A stretch of 64,000 nt of DNA from Caldicellulosiruptor obsidiansis OB47 (GTDB lineage: Bacteria > Bacillota > Thermoanaerobacteria > Caldicellulosiruptorales > Caldicellulosiruptoraceae). The position numbers and the translations under genes are program-made. Every line of letters starts with the position of its first letter. Position 1 is the first letter of the stretch. The DNA lies in the NCBI RefSeq assembly GCF_000145215.1, contig NC_014392.1, positions 427,501 through 491,500 of the forward strand, given 5' to 3'. Below are positions 10,711 to 18,822 of this stretch, one piece after another. A model generated the notes under the pieces. That model worked only from the letters and a program-made list of their open reading frames with translations. It was not told where the DNA came from and did not search any database.

Positions 10711-13056
10711 TTAATTGGCAAGTATAAATTCTTTAGTCTGTCCTCTTTTCAATTCAAAACTGCTACCATAGTGTGAAAGCTGAATATTTTCACCTTCCAA
10801 AAGTGTATAGGAAGTAATGCTTTTTGTTGTTTCCACTTTCAAAACTCTTCCTTTGTATCTTACTTTAAACGATAAATATTCAAGTTTTTCAGGAAGCTTT
10901 GGAGCAAAGGAAAGTATACCTTTGTTTGTTCTCATTCCACCAAAACCGAATAGCAAAGCTTGCCAAGCACCGCCCATACAAGCAGCATGGATTCCATCTT
11001 TTGTATTGTCATTTAAATCGTCAAGGTCCATTCTTACTGTATATACAAAGTATTCGTATGCTTTGTCTAAGTACCCAAGTTCTGCTGCAAGGATGCTAAA
11101 GATTGCGGGTGAGAGTGATGAGTCATGTGTTGTAATTGGCTCATAGTATTCATAGTTATTTTTTAAATCCTCAAATGTAAAGTTTTCTCTTAAAAGGTAA
11201 ATGAGCAAAAGAACATCTGGCTGTTTGCAAACTTGATATCTATAGATGTCTAAATAATGCCAGTTCAAAAGAAGAGGAAACTGACTCTCTGGGATTTTTG
11301 ACAAATCAAGCCTCTTTTTATAGATGAATGAATCGTCCTGAGGAATAATCTTCAGCTCTGGATTGTACGGCAAATACATGTTATCAGCAATGTTTTTCCA
11401 CAGCAAGACTTCATCTCTTGAAAGCTCAATTTTTCTGCAAAGCTTTTCAAAAGCATCGCTGTCTTTTTCTTTCAAGAGAGTATAAAGATTTGTAGCAAAC
11501 TCAAGGGTCATCTTTACCATGTAGTTTGTATAAGCGTTGTTGTCAACAAGCGCAGTATACTCATCAGGGCCAGTGACACAGAATATGCAGAACTTTCCGT
11601 TCTTTGCTTCACTGAAATGGCCAAGTTCTGAATAAAATCTTGCAACTTCAAATACAATCTCTGCACCATAACTTTTTATGAATTCTAAATCATCTGTTAC
11701 TTCAAAGTATTTTTTAATGGCATAGACAATATCAGCGTTTATATGATATTGCGCAGTTCCGGCTGGGAAGTAAGTTGAACACTCTTTACCAGCAATTGTT
11801 CGCCATGGATAAAGAGCACCACTATGATGAAGTTCTTTTGCTCTTTGCCTTGCTGCATTTAAAAGATTGTAGCGGTGTATTAGAAGCATTCTTGCAATTT
11901 CTGGATATGTGTAAATAAAAAACGGCATTATATAAATTTCAGAGTCCCAGAAATAATGTCCGCCGTAACCTTCACCTGTGAGACCTTTTGCGGCAATATT
12001 TGAAATACCATTTCTACCTGTTGATTGAAGCAGTGAAAATAGACTAAATCTTATAGCTTGCTGAATCTTAGGATCCCCTTTTACCACAACATCAGCATTT
12101 TCCCAAAAGGTTTCTAAAAATTCTCTTTGCTCTTTCAAAAGATTTTTAAAACCTATCTTTTTTGCTTCAAGTATTTCAGCAGCGCAGCGCTCTTCAATCA
12201 AATCTTCTTCAATATCTCTTTGTGTAAAGTATGAAAAATATTTTGTCAAATTATATTCCATATCTTTTTCAGCATCAAATTCAATCTCAAATATGACAAG
12301 GTTTTTTTCTTTGTCAGTAAAAGATTTATATTGAAAATCATCAAAGTACAAAACATGCTCTACCATGCAGCCATATGAAAGTCTGCTCTTTTTAGTTTTC
12401 TGCATCAAAAAACCACTAAGCTCAGCATGGCAAGCCTTAATTGTTTCAAAAGGAAATTTTTCTATTCCCGAGCCAACTCTCACATCTTCTGTCTCAAGAA
12501 GATTTGAAGAGTTTCCATCTATTTTGCTTACAATTTTTATTCTGCCAGAAAAATTTAAAGGTTTTATTCTGACGTTGATTGCTCCTAAATGCTGTCTTTT
12601 AAAGCATGCAAGACGCTCAAAAGATATATAAATTTTTCTGCCACGTTCAGATTCCCAGAGTATTTCTCGTACTACCGTTCCGCTCTTCATGTCAAGTTTT
12701 CTGATATGTTTATAAATTTTTCCACTGAATAAATTGAATTTTTCACCCTCAATCATTATTTCAAATGTCTTCACATCAGCCACATTTACCATTGCCTCTC
12801 CGCGCTTTGCAAATCCATATCCACCCTCTGGATAGGTTATATCAAACTCTTCATAAAAACCGTTGATATACGTTGCTTTAAAACTTTGTTTTTTGTCGGG
12901 GAAATCTTCATCCAAATTTCCCCTCAGACCCAAATATCCATTTGCAACTGTAAATATGGTCTCAAGCATAAAATTATTTTCAGGATGAAATCCATCTTCT
13001 ATTATGTTCCACTCATCTGGCAAAAATATAGGTTCCTTTTTGGGAAGCTTTCTCAA
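10711..13056 (-). CDS. Glycoside hydrolase family 65 phosphorylase, second copy
   Basis: The 781-residue protein shares GH65 architecture with the gene at 3936 but is clearly diverged. It contains AAKGLTGEGYGGHYFWDSE and VTGPDEYTALVDNNAYTNYM, with the catalytic Glu in GPDE, and the phosphate-site region THDSSLSPAIF. The TALVDNN variant of the active-site loop differs from the FHEH form of the first enzyme, which suggests a different linkage preference (maltose- or nigerose-type cannot be told apart here). A cytoplasmic location is expected because no signal peptide is present. It is convergent with lacI and has its own promoter, probably as part of the same regulon. It likely feeds the same beta-phosphoglucomutase. 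Confidence 0.92.
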   Translation of the reverse strand: MRKLPKKEPIFLPDEWNIIEDGFHPENNFMLETIFTVANGYLGLRGNLDEDFPDKKQSFKATYINGFYEEFDITYPEGGYGFAKRGEAMVNVADVKTFEIMIEGEKFNLFSGKIYKHIRKLDMKSGTVVREILWESERGRKIYISFERLACFKRQHLGAINVRIKPLNFSGRIKIVSKIDGNSSNLLETEDVRVGSGIEKFPFETIKACHAELSGFLMQKTKKSRLSYGCMVEHVLYFDDFQYKSFTDKEKNLVIFEIEFDAEKDMEYNLTKYFSYFTQRDIEEDLIEERCAAEILEAKKIGFKNLLKEQREFLETFWENADVVVKGDPKIQQAIRFSLFSLLQSTGRNGISNIAAKGLTGEGYGGHYFWDSEIYIMPFFIYTYPEIARMLLIHRYNLLNAARQRAKELHHSGALYPWRTIAGKECSTYFPAGTAQYHINADIVYAIKKYFEVTDDLEFIKSYGAEIVFEVARFYSELGHFSEAKNGKFCIFCVTGPDEYTALVDNNAYTNYMVKMTLEFATNLYTLLKEKDSDAFEKLCRKIELSRDEVLLWKNIADNMYLPYNPELKIIPQDDSFIYKKRLDLSKIPESQFPLLLNWHYLDIYRYQVCKQPDVLLLIYLLRENFTFEDLKNNYEYYEPITTHDSSLSPAIFSILAAELGYLDKAYEYFVYTVRMDLDDLNDNTKDGIHAACMGGAWQALLFGFGGMRTNKGILSFAPKLPEKLEYLSFKVRYKGRVLKVETTKSITSYTLLEGENIQLSHYGSSFELKRGQTKEFILAN

Positions 13057-13094
13057 ACTGTATTCTCCTTTCGCTGCAAAATCTTTTTTACGTA

Positions 13095-13123
13095 ATCATA
13101 CCTTATTATAATTTTACAGTCAA
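13095..13123 (-). promoter_or_regulatory. Promoter of the minus-strand GH65 gene
   Basis: On the minus strand TTGACT (13123-13118) and TATGAT (13100-13095) are separated by 17 bases. The -35 box lies inside the repeat that begins at 13104, while the -10 box lies outside it, so the edge of the cassette repeat falls in the promoter spacer. Confidence 0.7.
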
Positions 13124-13156
13124 TGGCTGGAAGTTACTTTTTAAATATGTTTTGGG

Positions 13157-13185
13157 AATGTTACCGAAATATTTTCGGTAACATT
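13157..13185. promoter_or_regulatory. 29-bp palindrome in cassette copy 1
   Basis: The arms AATGTTACCGAAA (13157-13169) and TTTCGGTAACATT (13173-13185) are perfectly complementary around TAT. No T-run follows, which fits an operator better than a terminator. It sits upstream of the minus-strand GH65 promoter and upstream of the plus-strand cassette. The protein that binds it is unknown. Confidence 0.7.
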
Positions 13186-13582
13186 ATGTTCAAATAAATT
13201 ACAGAGAGAATATTCTTGTTTGTGAGCTACTGTGTTTGACATGGGAAATAATACAAGGTTTACTTGGTAGCCACCGAGGTTTGCTTATGTTTAATTATGA
13301 AAGCGAGAGAAAATTGAAGAAATTTCAAGATATTTGGAGGAAGAAGAATTTTATATTGAAAAAATCGCAAAAATTAATTTAAAAAAAGAAAAGACGGGAT
13401 TGACAATATAAAGATGCGTGAGATAAGATTTGCATATAAATTCCAGGGTATAGGTTAACAAAAAGAGAAGTTTTAGTACAAAATTTTATAAAAAAGATTG
13501 TAACTCAATTAAAAAACTAATGAATAAATTGATGGATGAAATGATGAAATATGATATGGAAGGGTAATGGTGAGATATTAAG

Positions 13583-13711
13583 ATGTATGGCAAGGAAATA
13601 GAAATTGGTGGCAAGAAGTTAGCGGTTGCGAATGAGATTTTGAGGAGTCCAGAGGGTAAGATATACTTTATTGTAGAGGAAGTTGCCAGGTGGTTGTGTG
13701 ACGTTATATAG
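13583..13711 (+). pseudogene. Out-of-frame leader fragment of cassette 1 (stalk-domain-like)
   Basis: ATG 13583 opens a 42-codon frame that begins MYGKEIEIGGKKL and ends KIYFIVEEVARWLCDVI before TAG at 13709. It runs into the larger toxin-like frame (from 13683) with a +1 shift: VARWLC in one frame is followed naturally by TLYRSDISWNGYY in the other. A single extra or missing base near 13697-13702 would join them. The fused pattern faintly resembles copper-amine-oxidase-N-like stalk domains, but this is tentative. Fragments further upstream (13325-13582) also look coding yet are broken by stops. Confidence 0.55.
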
Positions 13712-14483
13712 GAGTGATATAAGTTGGAATGGGTATTATACACCGAAGGTGGCAAGTGGAGGTTCAATAACTTTAAAAGGTAATAGTGAGGCAAGCAGGA
13801 AAGAGAGTAGCAGTGCGAGTATAACACCGGGGTATTCAGACAATTTTGTATTGGGTGATAGAGGTTATTCAGGTGGAATATCAGCAAGTGTCTCGCCAGT
13901 GAGGACAGGTGGATGTTATACTACGCCAAGGATAAATGGAGGAGCTTCTTCAACACCAAAGCCTTCAGGTTCTTCAACTCTAACTGAAGTGAAAACAATA
14001 ACTTCTAATATGAGTAAGGAAGATTTTGTGGCTGCTGTATTTGCAGCTGCAAAAGAAGTAGAAAAGAAAACAGGGATTCCAGCTGCAATTATTACAGCTC
14101 AAGCTATACTTGAATCGAATTATGGAAAGTCTGTTCCCGTTGATAAAAAGACAGGACAATATAGTTACAACTTATTTGGGATAAAAGGGGAAGACCCAGC
14201 AGGAAGTGTTACTGTTACTACAACAGAGTATGTCAATGGTAAAAAAATAAAAATTGAAGATAGATTTAGAGCATATAACAACTTTGAAGAATCAATAAAA
14301 GATCATAGTGAATTTTTAAGAAATAATAAACGATATCAAGAATTATTTAAAACAAGTGATCCTATTAAATGGGCAGAAGGGTTACAAAAAGCTGGTTATG
14401 CTACCGATCCTGAATATAGTAAAAAATTAATCAATATCATGACGACATGGAAACTAATTGATACAAAGGAGAAGAAAAAATGA
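13683..14483 (+). CDS. Cassette 1 effector: shared leader plus GH73-type glucosaminidase domain
   Basis: The 266-codon frame has two parts. The first (about residues 1-100) is the shared Ser/Gly/Thr/Pro-rich leader (SWNGYYTPKVASGGSITLKG and following). The second (about 112-262) is a GH73 peptidoglycan hydrolase domain: PAAIITAQAILESNYGKS with the expected catalytic Glu, then YNLFGIKG, FRAYNNFEESIKDH and LQKAGYATDPEYSKKLINI. It should cut glycan strands of peptidoglycan. The only start in this frame is TTG 13683 without a good ribosome site, and the real N-terminus lies in another frame upstream, so expression is uncertain. No signal peptide is visible. The stop overlaps the start of a lipoprotein gene by 4 bases. 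A polymorphic-toxin role is an inference. Confidence 0.75.
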   Translation: MPGGCVTLYRSDISWNGYYTPKVASGGSITLKGNSEASRKESSSASITPGYSDNFVLGDRGYSGGISASVSPVRTGGCYTTPRINGGASSTPKPSGSSTLTEVKTITSNMSKEDFVAAVFAAAKEVEKKTGIPAAIITAQAILESNYGKSVPVDKKTGQYSYNLFGIKGEDPAGSVTVTTTEYVNGKKIKIEDRFRAYNNFEESIKDHSEFLRNNKRYQELFKTSDPIKWAEGLQKAGYATDPEYSKKLINIMTTWKLIDTKEKKK

Positions 14484-15109
14484 AAAAGGCTTTTTGTAGA
14501 ATAATTGTACTAATTTTAATGTGTATTACTTTGATTTCTTGTTCGTTTACCAAAGGCAATACTACATCTGAAATAAAGCAAACTGTCAATAAATTTGTGC
14601 ATGCAATCAAAACAGGAAATATTGAAGAGTTTGTAAACATTGCAAATCCATATGGGATTTTAGTAATAAGAAACTATATAACTGGTGGATATGGCTTGCG
14701 AGGGAAAAACATTAGAAACTTCTATAAACCGAATGAAATATCTTCAGGTCTTATTTTTCCAGTAGATGGAGAACTGCCAGTAAAACTTTCGGAACTTTTT
14801 CATTCTACAGTTCAATTAGGAGGTAAGATTAATAATATCAAAAAGTTAAAAAGTATTTATTTCACAAATAAGATAGAATATATCCAATATAATAATATAC
14901 AATCAACAAAAGAGATTGTTAACAGAATTTACAAAATACTCAATAAGGCAGGTAAAAATTATGAAACACCTGTAATATATGTACTTGATAATGATGAATT
15001 CTTACTTTGTGAAGCAAAAATTATTAATAGTCTACCTGTTGGAAGTTTTGTTTTGTTCAAAAAATTGAAGGGAGATTACAAAGTTATAGCAGTAATTGAT
15101 TTGAAATAA
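14480..15109 (+). CDS. Predicted lipoprotein, candidate immunity protein of cassette 1
   Basis: The 209-residue product starts with a lipoprotein signal: KK, a hydrophobic core, then the lipobox LISCS with Cys near residue 21. It would therefore sit outside the membrane, where the cognate hydrolase acts. Residues about 30-90 (KQTVNKFVHAIKTGNIEEFV...) resemble the first helices of NTF2-like folds, but this is a weak impression. AAGGAG lies 7-13 bases before ATG 14480, and the ATGA overlap with the effector stop implies coupled translation. No family was recognised with confidence. An inhibitor of the adjacent glucosaminidase is the favoured reading. Confidence 0.75.
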   Translation: MKKAFCRIIVLILMCITLISCSFTKGNTTSEIKQTVNKFVHAIKTGNIEEFVNIANPYGILVIRNYITGGYGLRGKNIRNFYKPNEISSGLIFPVDGELPVKLSELFHSTVQLGGKINNIKKLKSIYFTNKIEYIQYNNIQSTKEIVNRIYKILNKAGKNYETPVIYVLDNDEFLLCEAKIINSLPVGSFVLFKKLKGDYKVIAVIDLK

Positions 15110-15195
15110 AATTTTAAATACTTTATCTTTTTCATTTTGTATTTAAATTTAATTTTCTTTTTCGATATTTGCAAATCAATACAAAGCTATAACAG
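15110..15195. other. Spacer between cassettes 1 and 2
   Basis: AT-rich unique sequence with long T-rich stretches. No gene or clear hairpin is seen. It ends exactly where the second repeat copy begins. Confidence 0.4.
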
Positions 15196-15248
15196 TATTA
15201 TAATTTTACAGTCAATAGCTGGAAGTTACTTTTTAAATATGTATTGGG

Positions 15249-15277
15249 AATGTTACCGAAATATTTTCGGTAAAATT
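15249..15277. promoter_or_regulatory. Palindrome in cassette copy 2, one mismatch
   Basis: Same position in the repeat as 13157-13185. The left arm AATGTTACCGAAA is intact, and the right arm reads TTTCGGTAAAATT, one base off perfect complementarity. Confidence 0.65.
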
Positions 15278-15674
15278 ATGTTCAAATAAATTACAGAGAG
15301 AATATTCTTGTTTGTGAGCTACTGTGTTTGACATGGGGAATAATACAAGGTTTACTTGGTAGCCACCGAGGTTTGCTTATGTTTAATTATGAAAGCGAGA
15401 GAAAATTGAAGAAATTTCAAGATATTTGGAGGAAGAAGAATTTTATATTGAAAAAATCGCAAAAATTAATTTAAAAAAAGAAAAGACGGGATTGACAATA
15501 TAAAGATGCGTGAGATAAGATTTGCATATAAATTCCAGGGTATAGGTTAACAAAAAGAAAAGTTTTAGTACAAAATTTTATAAAAAAGATTGTAACTCAA
15601 TTAAAAAACTAATGAATAAATTGATGGACGAAATGATGAAATATGATATTGAAGGGTAATGGTGAGATATTAAG

Positions 15675-15803
15675 ATGTATGGCAAGGAAATAGAAATTGG
15701 TGGCAAGAAGTTAGTGGTTACGAATGAGATTTTGAGGAGTCCAGAGGGTAAGATATACTTTATTGTAGAGGAAGTTGCCAGGTGGTTGTGTGACGTTATA
15801 TAG
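15675..15803 (+). pseudogene. Out-of-frame leader fragment of cassette 2
   Basis: This is the exact counterpart of 13583-13711. ATG 15675 opens a 42-codon frame that ends in TAG at 15801 and overlaps the effector frame (from TTG 15775) with the same +1 shift. The shift site is base-identical in both copies, so the break predates the duplication or was spread by gene conversion, or it is a functional frameshift. Confidence 0.55.
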
Positions 15804-16707
15804 GAGTGATATAAGTTGGAATGGGTATTATACACCGAAGGTGGCAAGTGAAGGTTCAATAACTTTAAAGGGTAATAGTGAGGCAAGCAGGAAAGAGAGT
15901 AGCAGCGCGAGTATAACACTGGGGTATTCAGACAGTTTTGTATTGGGTGATAGAGGTTATTCAGGTGGAATATCAGCAAGTGTCTCGCCAGTGAGGACAG
16001 GTGGATGTTATACGCCTAAGATAAATGGAGGTGGTTCCTTAACACCGAAACTTTCAGGTTCTCTTTCAATAGCGGATAAATTCAGAGATTTTTTAGATGG
16101 CATTGGACAAAAAGTTGAGGATTTCTCATCTAAAACTGAAAAAATTGTATTAAGAGTAATATTAAAAGATCTTTTAGAAGCGTTAAGACATGCCAGCAGT
16201 AATAGTTTGAAATATTCCATAAATTTTTTAGAACATTCCTTGCAGGATAATCCGAATGATATTATAATTTCCAATGAAAAAAGTGAATTGTCTCAAAAAA
16301 TAAGGGAGAATGAAGATTATAAGAAAGTTAGGAAGTATATTATTTCTATAGCTAAAGAATTACTCCCTGCAATGAAAGTTGGGGAAGAAAAAGAGAAAGA
16401 TCAAAATGGAAAATTTTTTAAAGTAACATTTTCTAAGGAGCAAGATTTAGATCTCTATTTGGCAATAAACAATGCTAACCTGTATTTTAAAAAAGAAAAT
16501 GAAAACACCATAAGTATATGGCTTAAGGATACATATAACTTTGATAACAATGTTAAGAAAGAAAGTTCAATAGTACAAATATTGGACTTGGTAAGGGGAG
16601 AAATAGGTGTTGGTAAATGGCTGAATGAATTTGGAGAAGATTTGCAGAATATGGATGTTGTTAACTCATACGAAATTTTGATCAAAATAGAAACAGTTAA
16701 GTTTTAG
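15775..16707 (+). CDS. Cassette 2 effector: shared leader plus unrecognised C-terminal domain
   Basis: The 310-codon frame begins with the shared Ser/Gly-rich leader (about residues 1-100) and continues into a unique region of about 210 residues, which is helical and charged (ADKFRDFLDGIGQKVEDFSS, then KKVRKYIISIAKELLPAM). It ends with a block containing YLAINNANLYFKKENENT and IWLKDTYNFD. The LKDTYNFD-type ending recalls terminal domains seen in other modular toxins, but no family or catalytic residues could be named. The start problem is the same as in cassette 1 (TTG 15775 without a ribosome site). The downstream membrane protein is its candidate immunity partner. Confidence 0.65.
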   Translation: MPGGCVTLYRSDISWNGYYTPKVASEGSITLKGNSEASRKESSSASITLGYSDSFVLGDRGYSGGISASVSPVRTGGCYTPKINGGGSLTPKLSGSLSIADKFRDFLDGIGQKVEDFSSKTEKIVLRVILKDLLEALRHASSNSLKYSINFLEHSLQDNPNDIIISNEKSELSQKIRENEDYKKVRKYIISIAKELLPAMKVGEEKEKDQNGKFFKVTFSKEQDLDLYLAINNANLYFKKENENTISIWLKDTYNFDNNVKKESSIVQILDLVRGEIGVGKWLNEFGEDLQNMDVVNSYEILIKIETVKF

Positions 16708-16740
16708 TTTCTTTTACAAAAATAAAGGCGGTGATAATCC

Positions 16741-17403
16741 ATGATAGGCAAAAAAACTTTGAGAGGTTTCTGTTTACTAATTGTTTTATCAGTCATGGGT
16801 TTTTTTGTTTTTATAGTTGGTATAATAGTATTTTCGATTTATTTCAATTCCAATCCGCCGAAGCATGTAAAAAACAGAGCTGAATGGATTAGGTTGTATA
16901 AGATATTTAATATAGAGTTTCCTGAACCGATAAAAGAAGAGAAAATTGTAAAATGCGAAACCTACTTTCTTGACCTATTAATTTTTGATGAAAAAGCCAA
17001 ACCCAAATTAGAAAAGCTGACTTCAAACTGGCTTTATATCAGAAATAATAAGATACCAGACAATTTAGATAGGAAAATGCAAGATGACATTAAAACAGTT
17101 TTATATCATGTAAAAACCTTTTCCTTAGGAAAAAAGAAGCTTCCTGATGACTTGAAACCACTTTTTTTCGACGAAAATGGAAAGGAAGATGATGAGTCAA
17201 TTTTGAATGAAAAATTAGTTCAAAATATGCTCTTTGAAATGAAAGAAGGATATAAATTTTATAGATATTACAGAAAAGGCAAGCGCGTATTTGGAGAGCT
17301 TTCTCTTTATTTTGTATATATTCCAAAAATGAATCATTTGTATGTGTATAATGATACTTTTTATACTGAAAGAATAGATTACATTAAAAAAGCTTTACAG
17401 TAG
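16741..17403 (+). CDS. Single-pass membrane protein, candidate immunity protein of cassette 2
   Basis: The 220-residue product has one N-terminal membrane anchor (about residues 8-36, FCLLIVLSVMGFFVFIVGII) and a charged domain of about 180 residues that should face outward. AAAGGCGGTG lies just before ATG 16741, 34 bases after the effector stop. No known family was recognised. Its place and topology match the exported partners of cassettes 1 and 3, although its sequence is unrelated to theirs. Confidence 0.7.
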   Translation: MIGKKTLRGFCLLIVLSVMGFFVFIVGIIVFSIYFNSNPPKHVKNRAEWIRLYKIFNIEFPEPIKEEKIVKCETYFLDLLIFDEKAKPKLEKLTSNWLYIRNNKIPDNLDRKMQDDIKTVLYHVKTFSLGKKKLPDDLKPLFFDENGKEDDESILNEKLVQNMLFEMKEGYKFYRYYRKGKRVFGELSLYFVYIPKMNHLYVYNDTFYTERIDYIKKALQ

Positions 17404-17652
17404 GAATAGGAATCTTAGGCTTTAAAGATATAAGAAAAAGATAAATTAAAATCGACAGAAATGGCGATAAAAATCATTTAAAAACTACTTAAAATGAAAC
17501 TTTTTAGAGTTATGTATATTTTTTAGCGTTGCCATTTTTAAAGTTTTTATAAGTCAAGAGCACTGAATAGAGTATAATGAAGTTGAAAAAAGTTATACTT
17601 GAGACTTGTCAAAAATTTTGTATTTCCAATTTATAACGTAAGTTGTAAAGTT
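17404..17652. other. Gap between cassette 2 and the IS256 remnant
   Basis: AT-rich sequence with no convincing coding frame. It probably contains the end of cassette 2 and the eroded left edge of the insertion element. Confidence 0.4.
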
Positions 17653-18822
17653 GGGTTATATTATTAAGACACTTTCTAATTATTTAGAACTCCATTCTTC
17701 CATTTTGTACGACGCAAGTTTTCTCGCTGTAAGTAAATATTAATTTCTAAAACCTCAACAGACTGAAAATATCCACCTGAGTTTACTTCTTTTTTTTTCA
17801 ATCATACTGTTTGTACTTTCAACGGCGTTTGTGGTATAGATATGTTTCCTCAATTCCTCAGGATATTTCATATGAGTAAGGTAAAACTTTGCTTTTTCTG
17901 ATATTGCTTTAATAAATCGAGTATATTATGAAAGGTATCCATCACAAAGTTCTTTAAATTTCAACACAGCTTCATCGGAGTCAAAAGAAGAGATTTTGAT
18001 TTTGTCTAAACTCTTGTTAAACGCTGAAGCATCTTCTCATGTCTATGTTTTATGCCATTTAGGCTTAAGGTGTACAAAAGCAAGCTAAAGGTCGGCAAAT
18101 GGGTAAGCAAGTTTGATAGCGTCTATAATACCAATAACAATTAGAACTTCCTTAAGCCCTCTTGTAATTAGGTCTTCAAATACTTTTGTTTAAGTAAGCC
18201 TTATTTTCTTTGCCCAAAGAAAGTATAGACACCAAAAAATATTTATTTTACCTTTCTTGAATTGATACCAAGAACAACATAACAAGTAGCCTGTTTAACT
18301 TTAGAACTATCTTTAATTTCACTTCTGAATAACCATCAATAATAAGTGCAAAAGCACTTGTTGGTAGTTCTCTTTGTTTGGGAAACTCAAGCTCATTTTT
18401 AAGGTCTTCTTTGATTTTTAGTATTTCATTTTCGGAATATGGAAGATTCAAAGCTTTCAAAGTTTGAACAAGGGAACGCTCAAGAATAACCATTGGCATA
18501 CTTGCGACATAAGCAGGTAAGTAGGAAAACTATCAACTCTTTTGTAGTGGGAAGAAGAGGATAGAAGGTCGGAAATTGGAAGTAGCGTGTGCGAGGGACA
18601 GAGATTTCAAGACTTGAGGCAGGTGTTGCAAGTTTTACTTTTAGTTGCTTTAGAGCTGGGCGGTTAGGATCATCACAGGAAGCAATACATATTTAATACT
18701 TGCTTCTTTTGCCATGTTTTTAGCAGTCTCAATAATTTCGTTTTTATTCATTCTTAAGTAGCCCCCTTCGATGATTATTTCAATACTAATTATACAGTGG
18801 ACACAATTTTATTTTAACTCCC
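17653..18822 (-). mobile_element. Degenerate IS256 (Mutator) family insertion sequence
   Basis: The interval holds a broken Mutator-type transposase on the minus strand. The right edge is sharp at 18822/18823, where cassette sequence resumes in the middle of the leader (TTGGAATGGGTATTATAC). The inner right end, read inward on the minus strand, begins GGGAGTTAAAATAAAATTG. A left edge at 17653 (GGGTTATATTATTAAG) resembles it only loosely, so it is an estimate. No target-site duplication could be found. Confidence 0.75.
17676..18751 (-). pseudogene. IS256-family transposase pseudogene
   Basis: Read on the minus strand from ATG 18751 (MNKNEIIETAKNMAKEA), the family sequence appears in pieces with several frameshifts. 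LPTSAFALIIDGYSEVK (about 18320-18370) carries an expected catalytic Asp. QATCYVVLGINSRK (about 18245-18290), LRKHIYTTNAVESTNSMIEK (about 17800-17860) and LQRENLRRTKWKNG near 17700 follow. The 83-residue open frame at 18248-18499 is only one of these pieces. At least three frame breaks make it inactive. Confidence 0.85.

Larger units (their letters stand above)
13104..13920 (+). repeat. Cassette repeat, copy 1 (shared leader module)
   Basis: About 817 bases are nearly identical to 15196-16012, at a constant offset of 2092 bases with only scattered substitutions. Weaker similarity continues to about 13978. The block holds a palindrome, two TTGACA boxes (13236 and 13400), decayed coding fragments and the leader coding sequence. 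What follows it is unrelated among copies, so this is a modular boundary. The bases 13124-13582 contain no intact gene of useful length, only short, frame-broken, protein-like stretches. Confidence 0.95.
15196..16062 (+). repeat. Cassette repeat, copy 2 (shared leader module)
   Basis: The block matches copy 1 from 13104 with few differences (for example GCGGTTGCG against GTGGTTACG near 15715) and extends through the leader coding region. The last 50 bases (16013-16062) match copy 3 better than copy 1. The 5' half (15196-15674) again holds only broken coding fragments. Confidence 0.95.

Noticed and set aside
13486-13887. Minus-strand 133-codon frame, repeated at 15578-15979 and partly at 18786
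   Set aside because: It is antisense to the shared leader coding region, and its length reflects the repeat rather than a gene. The plus strand shows family-like domains immediately downstream in the same frame.
17653-18822. Active IS256 element
   Set aside because: The transposase is split by several frameshifts, the left end is not well defined and no target duplication is seen.
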